From assembly GCF_008271745.1 (NCBI RefSeq), contig NZ_VKKZ01000010.1, positions 835,677-899,676 on the forward strand: 64,000 nt of DNA, in the 5' to 3' direction. Source of the stretch: Rufibacter glacialis (GTDB lineage: Bacteria; Bacteroidota; Bacteroidia; Cytophagales; Hymenobacteraceae). The notes beneath the pieces are model-generated. The model had not been told where the DNA came from and did not search any database. It worked only from the letters and a program-made list of their open reading frames with translations. Position 1 is the stretch's first letter. Every line of letters starts with the position of its first letter. Of the stretch, positions 51,947 to 60,692 are shown one piece after another. A program made the translations under genes and the position numbers.

Positions 51947-53647
51947 TTAAAATATGTTCACCCCATACCCCTCTTCCCCAACAGGGCAACTGTTTGAACT
52001 GTTGAAGGTTGAATTTTTGAAGTATGCCTCTGCTACCGTTGCATTCTTCAAAACAGTCTTTTGGTTTGTCTGGTGGTTATAAATGATCAGGTTCTCATGA
52101 TAGGGGTAAAACCTTTCCTCGCCATAGATAGAAGTCGTCACGCCCTGGGAATTATGCCTGAAGTTCTTGTTCCTGAAATCGCCTTGCACGTTCTCAAGAT
52201 CATAGAAAATCCTTAAAATCCCGGTTACATCCCAATGGCATTCAAGAACAGGCGCGGGCCCCACATAGGGGCAAACCCCATCTATGAGAACTACTGAATT
52301 ATTTGAGAGAGAGGGAACGGCGGTCCGCAAATCTGTAAGCACCTTTAGTTGCACGGGGAATGCCTGGTGGTAAAAAGTAGCAATGGTACAATTGATTATA
52401 AACCCACAAAAGGCGATGCCCGCAACTGCCAATGGTAAGAAGTTTCTCCTGATGTTAGCAGAAGGAATCCAGCAGGAAAGGAAGCCAGAAAAGCCGATGA
52501 AGGTGATGGCAATTCCTATGGAGGCCGCCATGGTGACCCTGTTGGCTAACCCGGTAGGGTGTACCATGAATTGGCTGGTAGTCAGGAAAATAAGATAGCC
52601 CATCCAATACACGATCATGCCAGCCACCAAAACCTTCAGCCAGTCTGAAGCACCATACGTTACCTCTCTGGTTCTCCTGAGATAGAGGAAGATGAGCATA
52701 CCCAAGAGGAGGCCGATGACCAGTAAAGAGGGCTGGAGATAAGTGGAGAATATCTTCCAAATAACCTTTGGCAGCTTCAAGCCATAAGCAATAAAATCAT
52801 TTCGCATTCCAGCATCATACACGTACAGGATATGCTCCCAATAACTGGAGTGAAACCCACCTGTTCTAACTGAAATGATTGATTTATAAATAATGCACAA
52901 CCCAAAGGCTAAAACATTCAGAAGCAGGATAAGCCTCTGGCGGGAAGAAAAGCCAGTTTGAAGTATGTGTAGGCCCCTTTTTCGGTCCCAGGCCAGGAGA
53001 GAGAAATTGATGAGAAACATAGGCAAGATGATCTCATACGCCAGTAGGCTTATGACCACGCTGAAGGTTGCCAGGATACCCCACCGCCATACCCGGTTTC
53101 CGTCTTCCTTCACTACCTGGGTAAGGGCCAGAAAATTGAGGAAGAAAAAGGCGATGCTGATGTTTGTCTGGAAGGTAGCCAGCCAGATACGATCCGTAGA
53201 GTAATTGGGTAACAGGGCAAACACCAAGGGGATGCTAACTGATAACAGGTGCGGTAGAGAAAGTGCCCTAAGGCTCAAATAGAAAAGCAGAATGACCAGC
53301 AGGAGGAAAAATGAATTGGCAATATGGTATCCCAGCGGGTCCGTTCCGAACATCCAGTACAGGGTAGCCAGATTGACGATCTGGATGGGCCGCATTCTGG
53401 CCACCTGGTCTTGGCTGAAAAAGCTCTGGATGAGGTTAAGCCATGATTTATCTGCCGTATGATGAAAAATGGAGAGAAAGGCCCAGTCGTCACTGTAAAA
53501 ACCTAGTTTGTGTACTACAAGGCCCTGCACCACCAATACCACGGCACCCAAGAAAATACAGTCCCTGATAAGCGTGTTTTTGATGGGAGAACTCTCCAGT
53601 GTCTGCGTTTTTTGGCGTGCCAGCGGCAGCCCTTTTAGAAAGACCAT
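51947..53647 (-). CDS. GT-C-like polytopic membrane protein, putative glycosyltransferase
   Basis: A 566-residue protein with about 11-12 helices and a soluble C-terminal part (about 430-566). The loop after the first helix has GFYSDDWAFL; a D-D or D-E pair at this place is the catalytic feature of GT-C enzymes. RMRPIQIVNL and YHIANSFFLLL follow, typical of the PMT/O-mannosyl-type group. The substrate is unknown; a polyprenyl-phosphate sugar is likely. The C-terminal end has several cysteines (including C-P-V near the end), which may form a disulfide in the periplasm. Neighbours are not operonic. Confidence 0.7.
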   Translation of the reverse strand: MVFLKGLPLARQKTQTLESSPIKNTLIRDCIFLGAVVLVVQGLVVHKLGFYSDDWAFLSIFHHTADKSWLNLIQSFFSQDQVARMRPIQIVNLATLYWMFGTDPLGYHIANSFFLLLVILLFYLSLRALSLPHLLSVSIPLVFALLPNYSTDRIWLATFQTNISIAFFFLNFLALTQVVKEDGNRVWRWGILATFSVVISLLAYEIILPMFLINFSLLAWDRKRGLHILQTGFSSRQRLILLLNVLAFGLCIIYKSIISVRTGGFHSSYWEHILYVYDAGMRNDFIAYGLKLPKVIWKIFSTYLQPSLLVIGLLLGMLIFLYLRRTREVTYGASDWLKVLVAGMIVYWMGYLIFLTTSQFMVHPTGLANRVTMAASIGIAITFIGFSGFLSCWIPSANIRRNFLPLAVAGIAFCGFIINCTIATFYHQAFPVQLKVLTDLRTAVPSLSNNSVVLIDGVCPYVGPAPVLECHWDVTGILRIFYDLENVQGDFRNKNFRHNSQGVTTSIYGEERFYPYHENLIIYNHQTNQKTVLKNATVAEAYFKNSTFNSSNSCPVGEEGYGVNIF

Positions 53648-54222
53648 GTAGTATAATTAGGGTTGATAGCAATTTATTTAAGTATGGCAAAGCCAATGCG
53701 TAGCATAAGGTTTTTATCCTATGAGCGTACTCCCGCTTAGTTTTCAAAGAAGATGATTTTTGCCTTCTTTTGGAGAAAACAGCCAGTATACAGTAAAATA
53801 GCCTTACTTTTTCCTCCGCTCACTAACCCAGGACAATTTCTCCCGGAAGGCGCTTCAGTTTCCCCTACCGAGCAGCCAAAAGCGGTTTATTTACTGTCTC
53901 CTTTCCTGTTGCCCCCATGGCCATCCAATAAGGCGCGGCCGAAACTTCAATAAAAAGGCACGCCTGGAAATATCTAAGGTTCAGAATACCCTCAACCGGT
54001 TGTGCATTTTACCTTATATGAACTAGCCAATATAAAGCTATTTAAGTTGTAAAGGTAAATTAATTATTGAAAAAGTGCATATTAAATTGTTATTGTGGGG
54101 TAAGACCTGTATTTTTAGATACCCTTAGCACTGTGACCTGGTGAGGATTACCTCTAATAGCCCTTAAAATCTACCTGGTCAGGTAAAGGAAGGTCTCCCA
54201 AACTGCATTTCTACCTGTTTTT
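53648..54222. other. Divergent intergenic region
   Basis: 575 bp between the - strand GT-C-like gene and the + strand GtrB-like gene. No credible gene. 54010-54120 is AT-rich and probably carries the promoter for the + gene; no clear elements could be chosen. Confidence 0.45.
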
Positions 54223-55245
54223 ATGGCACCCACCTATTCCTTAGTTATTCCTATTTACAACGAAGAGGAAATTCTATATGCCTTGTATGACCGGCTCAAT
54301 AGATTGATGGCAAGGTTAGATGGCCCGGTAGAATTGATTTTCGTGGATGACGGGAGCAAAGATAAATCGCTTAAAATCATCAGGGAATTGCACCAGGCCG
54401 ACAGCCGGATTGCCTATATCAGCCTGGCCCGCAATTTCGGCCATCAGATTGCCGTGACAGCGGGCCTGCACTATGCCAAGGGACAGGCGGTGGTTATTCT
54501 AGACGCAGATTTACAGGATCCTCCTGAAGTGATTCCTAACCTTATTGCCAGATGGAAGGAGGGGTTCCAGGTGGTGTACGCCAAGAGAACCATTCGCCAC
54601 AAAGAGGTTCTTTTCAAGCGGGTGGGTGCCTACCTGTATTACCGAATATTGCAACGGCTCTCTGATATTACCATTCCCACAGATACGGGTGATTTCTGCC
54701 TTTTAGACCGTAAAGTAGTGGAGGTCTTGAACGCCATGCCGGAGCGGAACCGGTACATCAGGGGCTTGCGTACCTGGGTGGGGTTCAGGCAAGTGGCAGT
54801 ACCCTTTGAACGCGACCCCCGTTTTGCCGGCGAACGGAAATATACTTTGCGGAAGCTGATTGGCTTAGGGTTGAACGGCATCTTTTCCTTCTCAAGGGCC
54901 CCACTTAAAATATCCACCTATTTAGGATTCCTATCGGCTACCGTGGCCCTGGCCATGGCCATTCTGATCCTTTACTGGCGGCTTTTTCAACCGGACTCCC
55001 AGTTCACGGGCTTTGCGACCATTTTGATCGCCGTCTTTTTTCTGGGGGCCGTGCAGCTGATCAGCGTGGGGATTTTGGGTGAGTACATAGGCCGCATCTA
55101 TGAGGAAGTAAAAGGCCGGCCCCTTTTCACCTGTAAGGAATTAGAAGGGTTTGACCACTTGGCTAGGGTACCTGGCGCACCTGACAGGCAAACTCAGCAA
55201 GATATTGTCTTCCAATACAGCCCAACCGTGCCTAGTGAAGGATGA
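54223..55245 (+). CDS. Polyprenyl-phosphate glycosyltransferase (GtrB/DPMS/ArnC-like, GT2)
   Basis: A 340-residue protein with a GT-A domain (1-230) and two C-terminal membrane helices (about 230-250 and 262-285). Motifs: [88 protein letters not shown], and the typical end [20 protein letters not shown]. It makes undecaprenyl-phosphate-linked monosaccharides, which GT-C enzymes such as those at 28625, 30696 and 51947 could use. A GtrA partner is at 20758. It is followed by a strong terminator, so it is transcribed alone. Confidence 0.93.
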   Translation: MAPTYSLVIPIYNEEEILYALYDRLNRLMARLDGPVELIFVDDGSKDKSLKIIRELHQADSRIAYISLARNFGHQIAVTAGLHYAKGQAVVILDADLQDPPEVIPNLIARWKEGFQVVYAKRTIRHKEVLFKRVGAYLYYRILQRLSDITIPTDTGDFCLLDRKVVEVLNAMPERNRYIRGLRTWVGFRQVAVPFERDPRFAGERKYTLRKLIGLGLNGIFSFSRAPLKISTYLGFLSATVALAMAILILYWRLFQPDSQFTGFATILIAVFFLGAVQLISVGILGEYIGRIYEEVKGRPLFTCKELEGFDHLARVPGAPDRQTQQDIVFQYSPTVPSEG

Positions 55246-55253
55246 CCTTAAAC

Positions 55254-55294
55254 TTGGTTTAGGAGCCATTTTCAGAAAAAACGCCCTAAACCAA
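55254..55294. repeat. Short intergenic palindrome (TTGGTTTAGG / CCTAAACCAA)
   Basis: Perfect 10-bp outer arms at 55254-55263 and 55285-55294 with an imperfect inner stem that contains TTTTC-GAAAA. It lies just past the GtrB-like gene and is related to the other GGC-TGTTTT type elements of the window. Confidence 0.65.
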
Positions 55295-55310
55295 CGAAAC
55301 AGTGCTTAAC

Positions 55311-55370
55311 AACCAGGCCTGCTTCTACCTGCCCTTATGAGACAGAGAGGAGCAGGCCTGGTTGTTTTTT
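55311..55370 (+). terminator. Intrinsic terminator after the GtrB-like gene
   Basis: AACCAGGCCTGCT at 55311-55323 pairs perfectly with AGCAGGCCTGGTT at 55351-55363, followed by GTTTTTT. A strong GC-rich 13-bp stem with a T-run on the + strand. Confidence 0.88.
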
Positions 55371-55436
55371 GCTTATGGCCGCTGATAGGTAGGCGCCAGG
55401 GGCGGAAAAGTTTATCGCAGGGAAAGGTTTTGGCTG

Positions 55437-55952
55437 CTACTTGATAAGGTTGGCCTGATACAGCAGCACCAGCAACAGAATAAGGCCCGCCACAATGATA
55501 TGCGGGATCAGGGTAATGCTCCCCTGGGCGTTAAGTCGGTTCACGGCCTCCTGTTCAGAATCTTCTTCCTCCAGTGCCTGGGCTACTTTGGCCTGGGCCT
55601 GGCGCAGGTAAAGCCAATTGCCCAGAAAGCCTACTAGCACGCTCCAGGCAATGGTAGAGATATTGTTGAGCAGTTTCGCGTTGCTATCTGAAATACCATA
55701 CTGTTGAATGACAATGCCCAGCAGGTACGACTCGGCCGTGAGGGCGACCATGACCAGCAAGCCTTGCCGGTACATTCGGCGGTACAGCATCCAGAAAATC
55801 CCGAAGAAGAAGGCCGCGATATTGAACGTGATCTTGGTGCCCGCCTGGTATTTCTCCAGTTTGTCTAAATAGTAGTCCGCGTCGTTCCCAAAATAGGCCC
55901 GGTAATAGTCTTCGTATTCTTCCTTATCTGGGGCTTGGGGGCGTGGTGACAT
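55437..55952 (-). CDS. DUF2628-like membrane protein
   Basis: A 171-residue protein. A polar N-terminal part (about 1-40, rich in Tyr, Asp and Glu) is followed by TFNIAAFFFGIFWMLYRRMYRQGL, the characteristic DUF2628 stretch, and three more hydrophobic helices (about 65-85, 98-118, 145-168). Function is unknown for the family. It is a single-gene unit converging on the GtrB-like gene. Confidence 0.75.
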   Translation of the reverse strand: MSPRPQAPDKEEYEDYYRAYFGNDADYYLDKLEKYQAGTKITFNIAAFFFGIFWMLYRRMYRQGLLVMVALTAESYLLGIVIQQYGISDSNAKLLNNISTIAWSVLVGFLGNWLYLRQAQAKVAQALEEEDSEQEAVNRLNAQGSITLIPHIIVAGLILLLVLLYQANLIK

Positions 55953-56318
55953 AACAGGTGCTTAGGGTAAATTCACCTGCAAAGGTACAAGACCCTGCTT
56001 AATTCTTGGGTGGGAAGGGTTCTATTTCCAAAATAATACCCCTTCAACGGCATGGGGATTTCCGTCCACAGAATTGGCGAGGGAACCTGAAGGCAATTCT
56101 CCATATCCGTTTTTAGGCTGTTTTCAAAGAAAAAGCCTGTAAACGGGGGTAAGTAATCCTAAGTGAGATAGGGCCAACGGCTGGGTCAGACCCGAAGCAA
56201 CCCATAGCAAGCCCAGGCCTCTGATTGAGCGGTGTTTTCTGAAAAAGAAGGCGTAAATAACAGATACTTCCTGGCTAGCTGCGTACAAGGCGTTCAGTTA
56301 GATGATGAACCGTAACCC
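55953..56318. other. Divergent intergenic region with short palindromes
   Basis: 366 bp without a gene. It holds two copies of the recurring palindromic motif: GGCTGTTTTC/GAAAAAGCC at 56117-56136, and a related GGTGTTTTC-GAAAAAG segment at about 56229-56257. Confidence 0.5.
56117..56136. repeat. Short intergenic palindrome (GGCTGTTTTC / GAAAAAGCC)
   Basis: A 9-bp imperfect stem with a short loop between divergent genes; the same type as the elements at 30562 and 60069. Confidence 0.55.
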
Positions 56319-57980
56319 GTGGAAGAGGAAGTAACCCGTGTGTCAAGGAAGAAGAAGTACCTGGCGGTAGGCGGCGCCGTGCTGTTAACCGTTTTGGTGC
56401 TATTGCTGGTGGCCCTGCAACGGCTAGACGCCTGGGCGGAACAGAAGCTGAAAAAGCAGGTAGCCACCCAATCAAAAGGACTGTATTCGCTGACCCTGGC
56501 AAAGGTAGATATCTCTCTCTTAGCCGGCTCCGTGAGCCTTGATTCTCTCCGGTTGGCTCCCAATGACACCGTCTGGAAGCAGTTACAGCAAAAAACGCCG
56601 GCGCAGGCCCCAGCCAGCCTGTCAGAGGTGGCTGCCGCCAAGGTGCAGGTGCGGGGCATCCCGTTTCTGAAAATCCTTTTCGGGGGAGACATTCAGGTCA
56701 GCGCGCTCCACCTCCATAGCCCAGATTGGACCCTGCGGCAAATGAAGAAAGACACCACCTCACAGCCCTTGCACGAAACCCTGGGGGAAAAATTCCGGAA
56801 GTTGGCCATCCGGGAAATCAAGATAGAGAAGGGGGGCTTCCGGTTTAAAAACAATCCAGACACTAAGACGGCCCTTTACTGGGTCAAAGGCGTAGAGGTG
56901 CTGGCCAAGGGTGTACGCCTGGACAGTTCTTCCTACCATGATCCCTCCCGCGCATTTTACAGCCAGGAGATCTCAGCTTCTTTGCAGGAAGCATCGTTTT
57001 TCCTGCCTGGAGGCGATTACCAGGTCAAAAGCGGACCGGTGAAAGCCTCCACGGAAAAAAAGGAACTAGCCTTTGCCCGGCTTAGGCTCCTGCCATTGCG
57101 TAGCGCCGGCGAGATGTCCAGGAAAGCGGGGCAGGCCGTTACCAGGTTCAGGGTGCAGGTACCGGAAGTGCGTTTGGGCCAGGTGGAATTTGGGACCATG
57201 TTCCGGCATTCCAACGTAGTGATAGGGTCTTTGGTGGCCCAGAAACCTCAGGTAAACGCCTACAAAGACAGCAAGCATTACCGGACCAAGGGCAAAGGCC
57301 TGATGCCGCATGACGTGGTCCAGCAACTCCCGTTCGGCCTGAACGTGCGTACGGCCAAGGTGCGGGATATGTATGTCAGGTATGAGGAGCTGTCTGAGAA
57401 GGCGTTCAAAACCGGCTATGTTACGGGCAGCAACATTGACCTCACGCTCACCAACCTCACCAATGACAAGAACCTGATCTCCGCCAAAAGACCGGCCATT
57501 CTGAAAGGGAGCGGCTATCTGATGGGCAAGGCCCTTATGCAAGCCACGGTGCGCCTGGCCCTGCTGGACCCCAACGGCTACCATTCCATAGAAGGCACCA
57601 TCGGTAAAGGCTACCCCGCCATTTTGAACCCCATGGTAGAGCCTAGCATGTTCGTGCGCGTGAAAAGCGGTTTTTTGCAAAGAGGCTCTTTTAAAGTGGA
57701 GTTAACTAAAACTTCGGCCACGGGCCACATGCAACTGCAGTATGATGACTTCAAGATTGATCTGCTGAACAAGGAAAAAGAGGAAAAGCAGTCGTTGGGC
57801 AACAAGATCAAGTCTTTGGTGGCCAACAAGCTGGTGCTGAAGTCTGAGAGCGAGGAAGACGGGAAAGCCCCCCGGGAGGGTGCTATCCAGGTGAAGCGCC
57901 GCCCTGAGCGTTCTTTCCTCACCTACTGGAAAGACTGCCTGGCCAACGGGGTGCTTTCCATCATTGGGGCGCCTATGTAA
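56319..57980 (+). CDS. AsmA/DUF748-like membrane-anchored protein
   Basis: A 553-residue protein with a basic N-terminus (SRKKKY), one membrane helix (about 16-36) and a long periplasmic part of beta-rich character. The segment LYSLTLAKVDISLLAGSVSLDSLRLAPN is typical of AsmA or DUF748-like proteins, which span the envelope and may carry lipids. The C-terminal 80 residues are charged (KEKEEKQSLGNKI), then GVLSIIGAPM. The start is GTG (56319); there is no ATG before the helix. It is followed 108 bp later by the serine hydrolase gene on the same strand. Confidence 0.72.
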   Translation: MEEEVTRVSRKKKYLAVGGAVLLTVLVLLLVALQRLDAWAEQKLKKQVATQSKGLYSLTLAKVDISLLAGSVSLDSLRLAPNDTVWKQLQQKTPAQAPASLSEVAAAKVQVRGIPFLKILFGGDIQVSALHLHSPDWTLRQMKKDTTSQPLHETLGEKFRKLAIREIKIEKGGFRFKNNPDTKTALYWVKGVEVLAKGVRLDSSSYHDPSRAFYSQEISASLQEASFFLPGGDYQVKSGPVKASTEKKELAFARLRLLPLRSAGEMSRKAGQAVTRFRVQVPEVRLGQVEFGTMFRHSNVVIGSLVAQKPQVNAYKDSKHYRTKGKGLMPHDVVQQLPFGLNVRTAKVRDMYVRYEELSEKAFKTGYVTGSNIDLTLTNLTNDKNLISAKRPAILKGSGYLMGKALMQATVRLALLDPNGYHSIEGTIGKGYPAILNPMVEPSMFVRVKSGFLQRGSFKVELTKTSATGHMQLQYDDFKIDLLNKEKEEKQSLGNKIKSLVANKLVLKSESEEDGKAPREGAIQVKRRPERSFLTYWKDCLANGVLSIIGAPM

Positions 57981-58088
57981 CCCGGTGTGGGCGGGAGGGG
58001 CTGTTTAAGGGCCGTTTTTTGAAGTATACCCCGGAACGGTTACCTTGGAAGGCCAAGTTCCTGGATTTACCATTTGCCGCCGCCCTGT

Positions 58089-59009
58089 ATGAAAATACTT
58101 TTTGCCCTTTTCTTCCCTTTCTTCCTGTTCCATATGGCCAATGACGCTATGGGTCAACCAGAACCTAAAGAATTGCTGCGGCAGAAAACCGAGCGGCAGT
58201 TGCGTGACCTCCTGGAGAAATCACCGGCTGTGACCGGGCTGGTGGCTATAGACCTTACCTCCGGCGAGGCTTTCCGGTTTAACCAGGACCAGGTGTTCAC
58301 GCAAGCCAGTGCCATAAAAATCCCTATCCTGCTGGAAGTCTATAAACAAGCCCAAAACGGAAAATTCGCGCTTCACCACCTGCATAACATTGCGCCCGCC
58401 CAAGTGGTAGGCGGAACGGGCATCATCAAAGACCTCCCCGACAGCACCGCCTTCAGTATCAGGAACCTGGCCGTTTTGATGATCACCCTCAGCGACAATA
58501 CCGCCACCAACGCCCTGATTGATTTGGTAGGCCTGGCCAACATCAACGCCACCCTGCAAAGCCTGGGCCTGAAACAGACCCGTGTGCAGCGCAAAATGAT
58601 CCAGGGGGCCGCCTCGGGTAGGGGCGAGGAGAATATCTCCACGCCTGCTGAGGCCGCCCAGATCCTGCAGATGCTCTACAAAGGGCAGTTCCTGAACAAA
58701 GCGGCGTCCGCCGAGATCGTTTCCATCCTGCAGAAGACTAACCGTGAGGCCAGCCGACTGACTTCCGGTCTACCGGCCCACGTGCCGCTTGCCTTCAAGC
58801 CCGGTATCCTGAATGGCGTTTCCACGGAGTGGGCCCTGGTGCTCCTGCCCGAAAGACCTTACGCCGTAGCCATGATGGAGAACTACAAAGTGCCAGGTCA
58901 GCCTGACCGTACCATGGAAGAGGTATCTGCTGTGCTCTACCAGTATTTCTGGCGGCTGGGCAATGCCACCCGCTACGGCACCTACGTAGACCCTAAACTA
59001 ATCAAGTAA
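58089..59009 (+). CDS. Class A beta-lactamase-like serine hydrolase
   Basis: A 306-residue exported protein with a signal peptide (MKILFALFFPFFLF). In the frame opening at 58074 the class A motifs are SAIK (S79, K82), SDN (S140-D141-N142) and KPG (K242-P243-G244) where KTG or KSG is usual. The omega-loop region has GRGEENISTP, with E185/E186 as candidates for the general base. It is a penicillin-recognising serine enzyme, either a beta-lactamase or a cell-wall or ester hydrolase; the KPG change makes strong beta-lactam hydrolysis less certain. The amidase gene starts 18 bp later, pointing to a peptidoglycan role. Confidence 0.85.
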   Translation: MKILFALFFPFFLFHMANDAMGQPEPKELLRQKTERQLRDLLEKSPAVTGLVAIDLTSGEAFRFNQDQVFTQASAIKIPILLEVYKQAQNGKFALHHLHNIAPAQVVGGTGIIKDLPDSTAFSIRNLAVLMITLSDNTATNALIDLVGLANINATLQSLGLKQTRVQRKMIQGAASGRGEENISTPAEAAQILQMLYKGQFLNKAASAEIVSILQKTNREASRLTSGLPAHVPLAFKPGILNGVSTEWALVLLPERPYAVAMMENYKVPGQPDRTMEEVSAVLYQYFWRLGNATRYGTYVDPKLIK

Positions 59010-59027
59010 CTTTCCTCTGCCGTACAT

Positions 59028-60023
59028 ATGCCCCTCCGTTTCCTTGTCTCGCTCCTTCTTGGTTTCTGTCTCTCAACGTTAGTGGCCCCCGCGCAGAAAA
59101 AGGCCAGCCCACTGGCGGGCAAGGTGATTTGCCTGGACGCGGGTCACGGCGGCACTGCCCAAACCGACCACTACCGGGTAGGTCCCACCGGGGAGCGTGA
59201 AGAATGGATCAACCTGCGGGTGGCGCTGCACCTGCAGAAGCTATTGGAGGAGAAAGGCGCCACCGTGCTCATGACCCGCACGGCAGACGACAACATCTCT
59301 TTTGACGACCGGGTGAAATTGGCCGTTCAAAACAAAGCCCAGGTGTTCCTGTCTATCCACCACAACGCCACCGCCGACTCCAGCGCGAACTTCCCCATTA
59401 TCTACTACCACGGGTACGCCTCTGAGAATGTAGCCAGCGTGACGCTTGCCAAAAAGGTAGCGCAGGCCTTGGTGAAACACCTTTATCAGGCCAAGGTGCC
59501 GGTGACCATTGCCTCAGACCATACCATCTTCCCCACGGCCGGGGCCAAAGTGCTCCGCGATACCTACGGCATTCCGGCGGTCATTGCCGAGGCCTCTTTC
59601 TTCACCAATGCCCCCGAGGAAGCCCGCCTGAAAGACCCTGCCTACAACCACCAGGAGGCCTTAGCCCTTGTGGCCGCTTTGGAGGCGTTTTTCGGAAAAG
59701 AGCCCCAAAAGATCCTTCCCAAGAACTCCTTGCACACCTTGCCACCGTTCAAAGCCGCCGTAGAGGCAGAGCGCATGGGAGCCACTGCCAAACGCTGGAA
59801 GCAGGATTACCAGCAAGGGTTGGCATTGATGAAAAGCAAAGACGCCGCCAGCCAGCAGCAGGCCTATGAGCTCTTTTCCCGCTCGGTCCGTTCCTTCCCA
59901 GATTCTTACCTGGCTGCTGCTTGCCACCGTCACCGCGCCACTTTGCTGAAGCGTTTAGGAAAGCCAGCAGAGGCCAAACAGGAAGCTCTGCGGGCGAAGG
60001 AATTTTATGTAGAGCTGAGGTAG
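59028..60023 (+). CDS. N-acetylmuramoyl-L-alanine amidase (Amidase_3)
   Basis: A 331-residue exported protein with a signal peptide (about 1-22). Zinc ligands of the Amidase_3 fold are H40 (LDAGHGG), E58 (GEREEWINL) and H111 (LSIHHNA); the catalytic glutamate is E188 (VIAEASFFTN). The catalytic domain ends at about 215. A helical C-terminal part (240-331) looks TPR-like. It cuts the bond between N-acetylmuramic acid and L-alanine in peptidoglycan. It is 18 bp after the serine hydrolase gene and probably co-transcribed. Confidence 0.92.
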   Translation: MPLRFLVSLLLGFCLSTLVAPAQKKASPLAGKVICLDAGHGGTAQTDHYRVGPTGEREEWINLRVALHLQKLLEEKGATVLMTRTADDNISFDDRVKLAVQNKAQVFLSIHHNATADSSANFPIIYYHGYASENVASVTLAKKVAQALVKHLYQAKVPVTIASDHTIFPTAGAKVLRDTYGIPAVIAEASFFTNAPEEARLKDPAYNHQEALALVAALEAFFGKEPQKILPKNSLHTLPPFKAAVEAERMGATAKRWKQDYQQGLALMKSKDAASQQQAYELFSRSVRSFPDSYLAAACHRHRATLLKRLGKPAEAKQEALRAKEFYVELR

Positions 60024-60068
60024 GGAGTTGCAAGCACAAGGCAGAAAGGGCCTGGTAATCCTGTTCTG

Positions 60069-60092
60069 GGCCTGTTTTGTTCAAAACAGGCC
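60069..60092. repeat. Short intergenic palindrome (GGCCTGTTTTG / CAAAACAGGCC)
   Basis: A perfect 11-bp stem with a TT loop, followed by TAAAA. It is the cleanest member of the recurring family in this window and lies 45 bp after the amidase stop. Confidence 0.8.
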
Positions 60093-60130
60093 TAAAATAG
60101 GAGACCCATCAGGTTAACAATAAGTAATTT

Positions 60131-60250
60131 CCACCCTAGATTCCTCTTTTCTGTCATCCTGGAAGGATCTTGTGAGCGAACTAGAAAGTCGCTGAAAGAA
60201 CATTTTTACCGTTCGCCGCCAAGATTCTTTCAGGATGACAAAGAGGGTGG
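60131..60250. repeat. Imperfect 120-bp inverted repeat element (MITE-like)
   Basis: The left part contains CCACCCT, CTCTTTT and TGTCATCCTGGAAGGATCTTG. The right part contains the near-complement CAAGATTCTTTCAGGATGACA, AAGAG and GGTGG. Arms of about 40 and 31 bp surround a spacer of roughly 47 bp. Confidence 0.75.
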
Positions 60251-60396
60251 AAAGAGGGTGGGGAGGAGGCCTTTGGAAGGCAGTAAGGGAGAACGCCGCC
60301 CATAAGTCATATACCATCCAGCCGCTGGTTCCCGGCGAGTCTGGAGACTTGCTGCATCCTCAATTATGAGGCTGTAGTCTCGCGTCAGGCGGTTTT

Positions 60397-60429
60397 AAAC
60401 CTGTGAGGTCTTGGAGACCTCACAGGTTT
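60397..60429. repeat. Perfect 15-bp hairpin (AAACCTGTGAGGTCT / AGACCTCACAGGTTT)
   Basis: Arms 60397-60411 and 60415-60429 with a TGG loop. No T-run follows, so it looks more like an interspersed palindromic repeat than a terminator. Confidence 0.8.
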
Positions 60430-60599
60430 CGCGGTTACGCATCAGCGCGTGTTCTAAAGACCTCGTAGTGTGCGCAGCTCCTACGAGTGTCTCTGCCATT
60501 ACCGTTTACCGCCCTTTTTTCCCTAACACAACCCCAAAACGCTGCGCAAACCTCCCTTTCCGGAAAGCGCCTCCTTACTCCCCTGATTCCTTACAAAGG

Positions 60600-60636
60600 A
60601 AACGGCCCCTTTCAGTTTTACCTGAAGGGGCCGTTT
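60600..60636. terminator. Bidirectional terminator between amidase and M3 peptidase
   Basis: AAACGGCCCCTTTCAG pairs with CTGAAGGGGCCGTTT with one bulged T and a 6-nt loop. It sits between converging genes, 57 bp past the - strand peptidase stop. Confidence 0.82.
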
Positions 60637-60692
60637 CGTAGACTGCAAAGGCAGGAGGGTCTAGCTGTTCACCTCAAACCTATAACCTGAAA

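Larger units (their letters stand above)
60024..60599. other. Intergenic region rich in palindromic repeats
   Basis: About 580 bp with no credible gene. It holds three separate inverted-repeat elements (60069-60092, 60131-60250, 60397-60429) ahead of the terminator at 60600. Confidence 0.6.
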
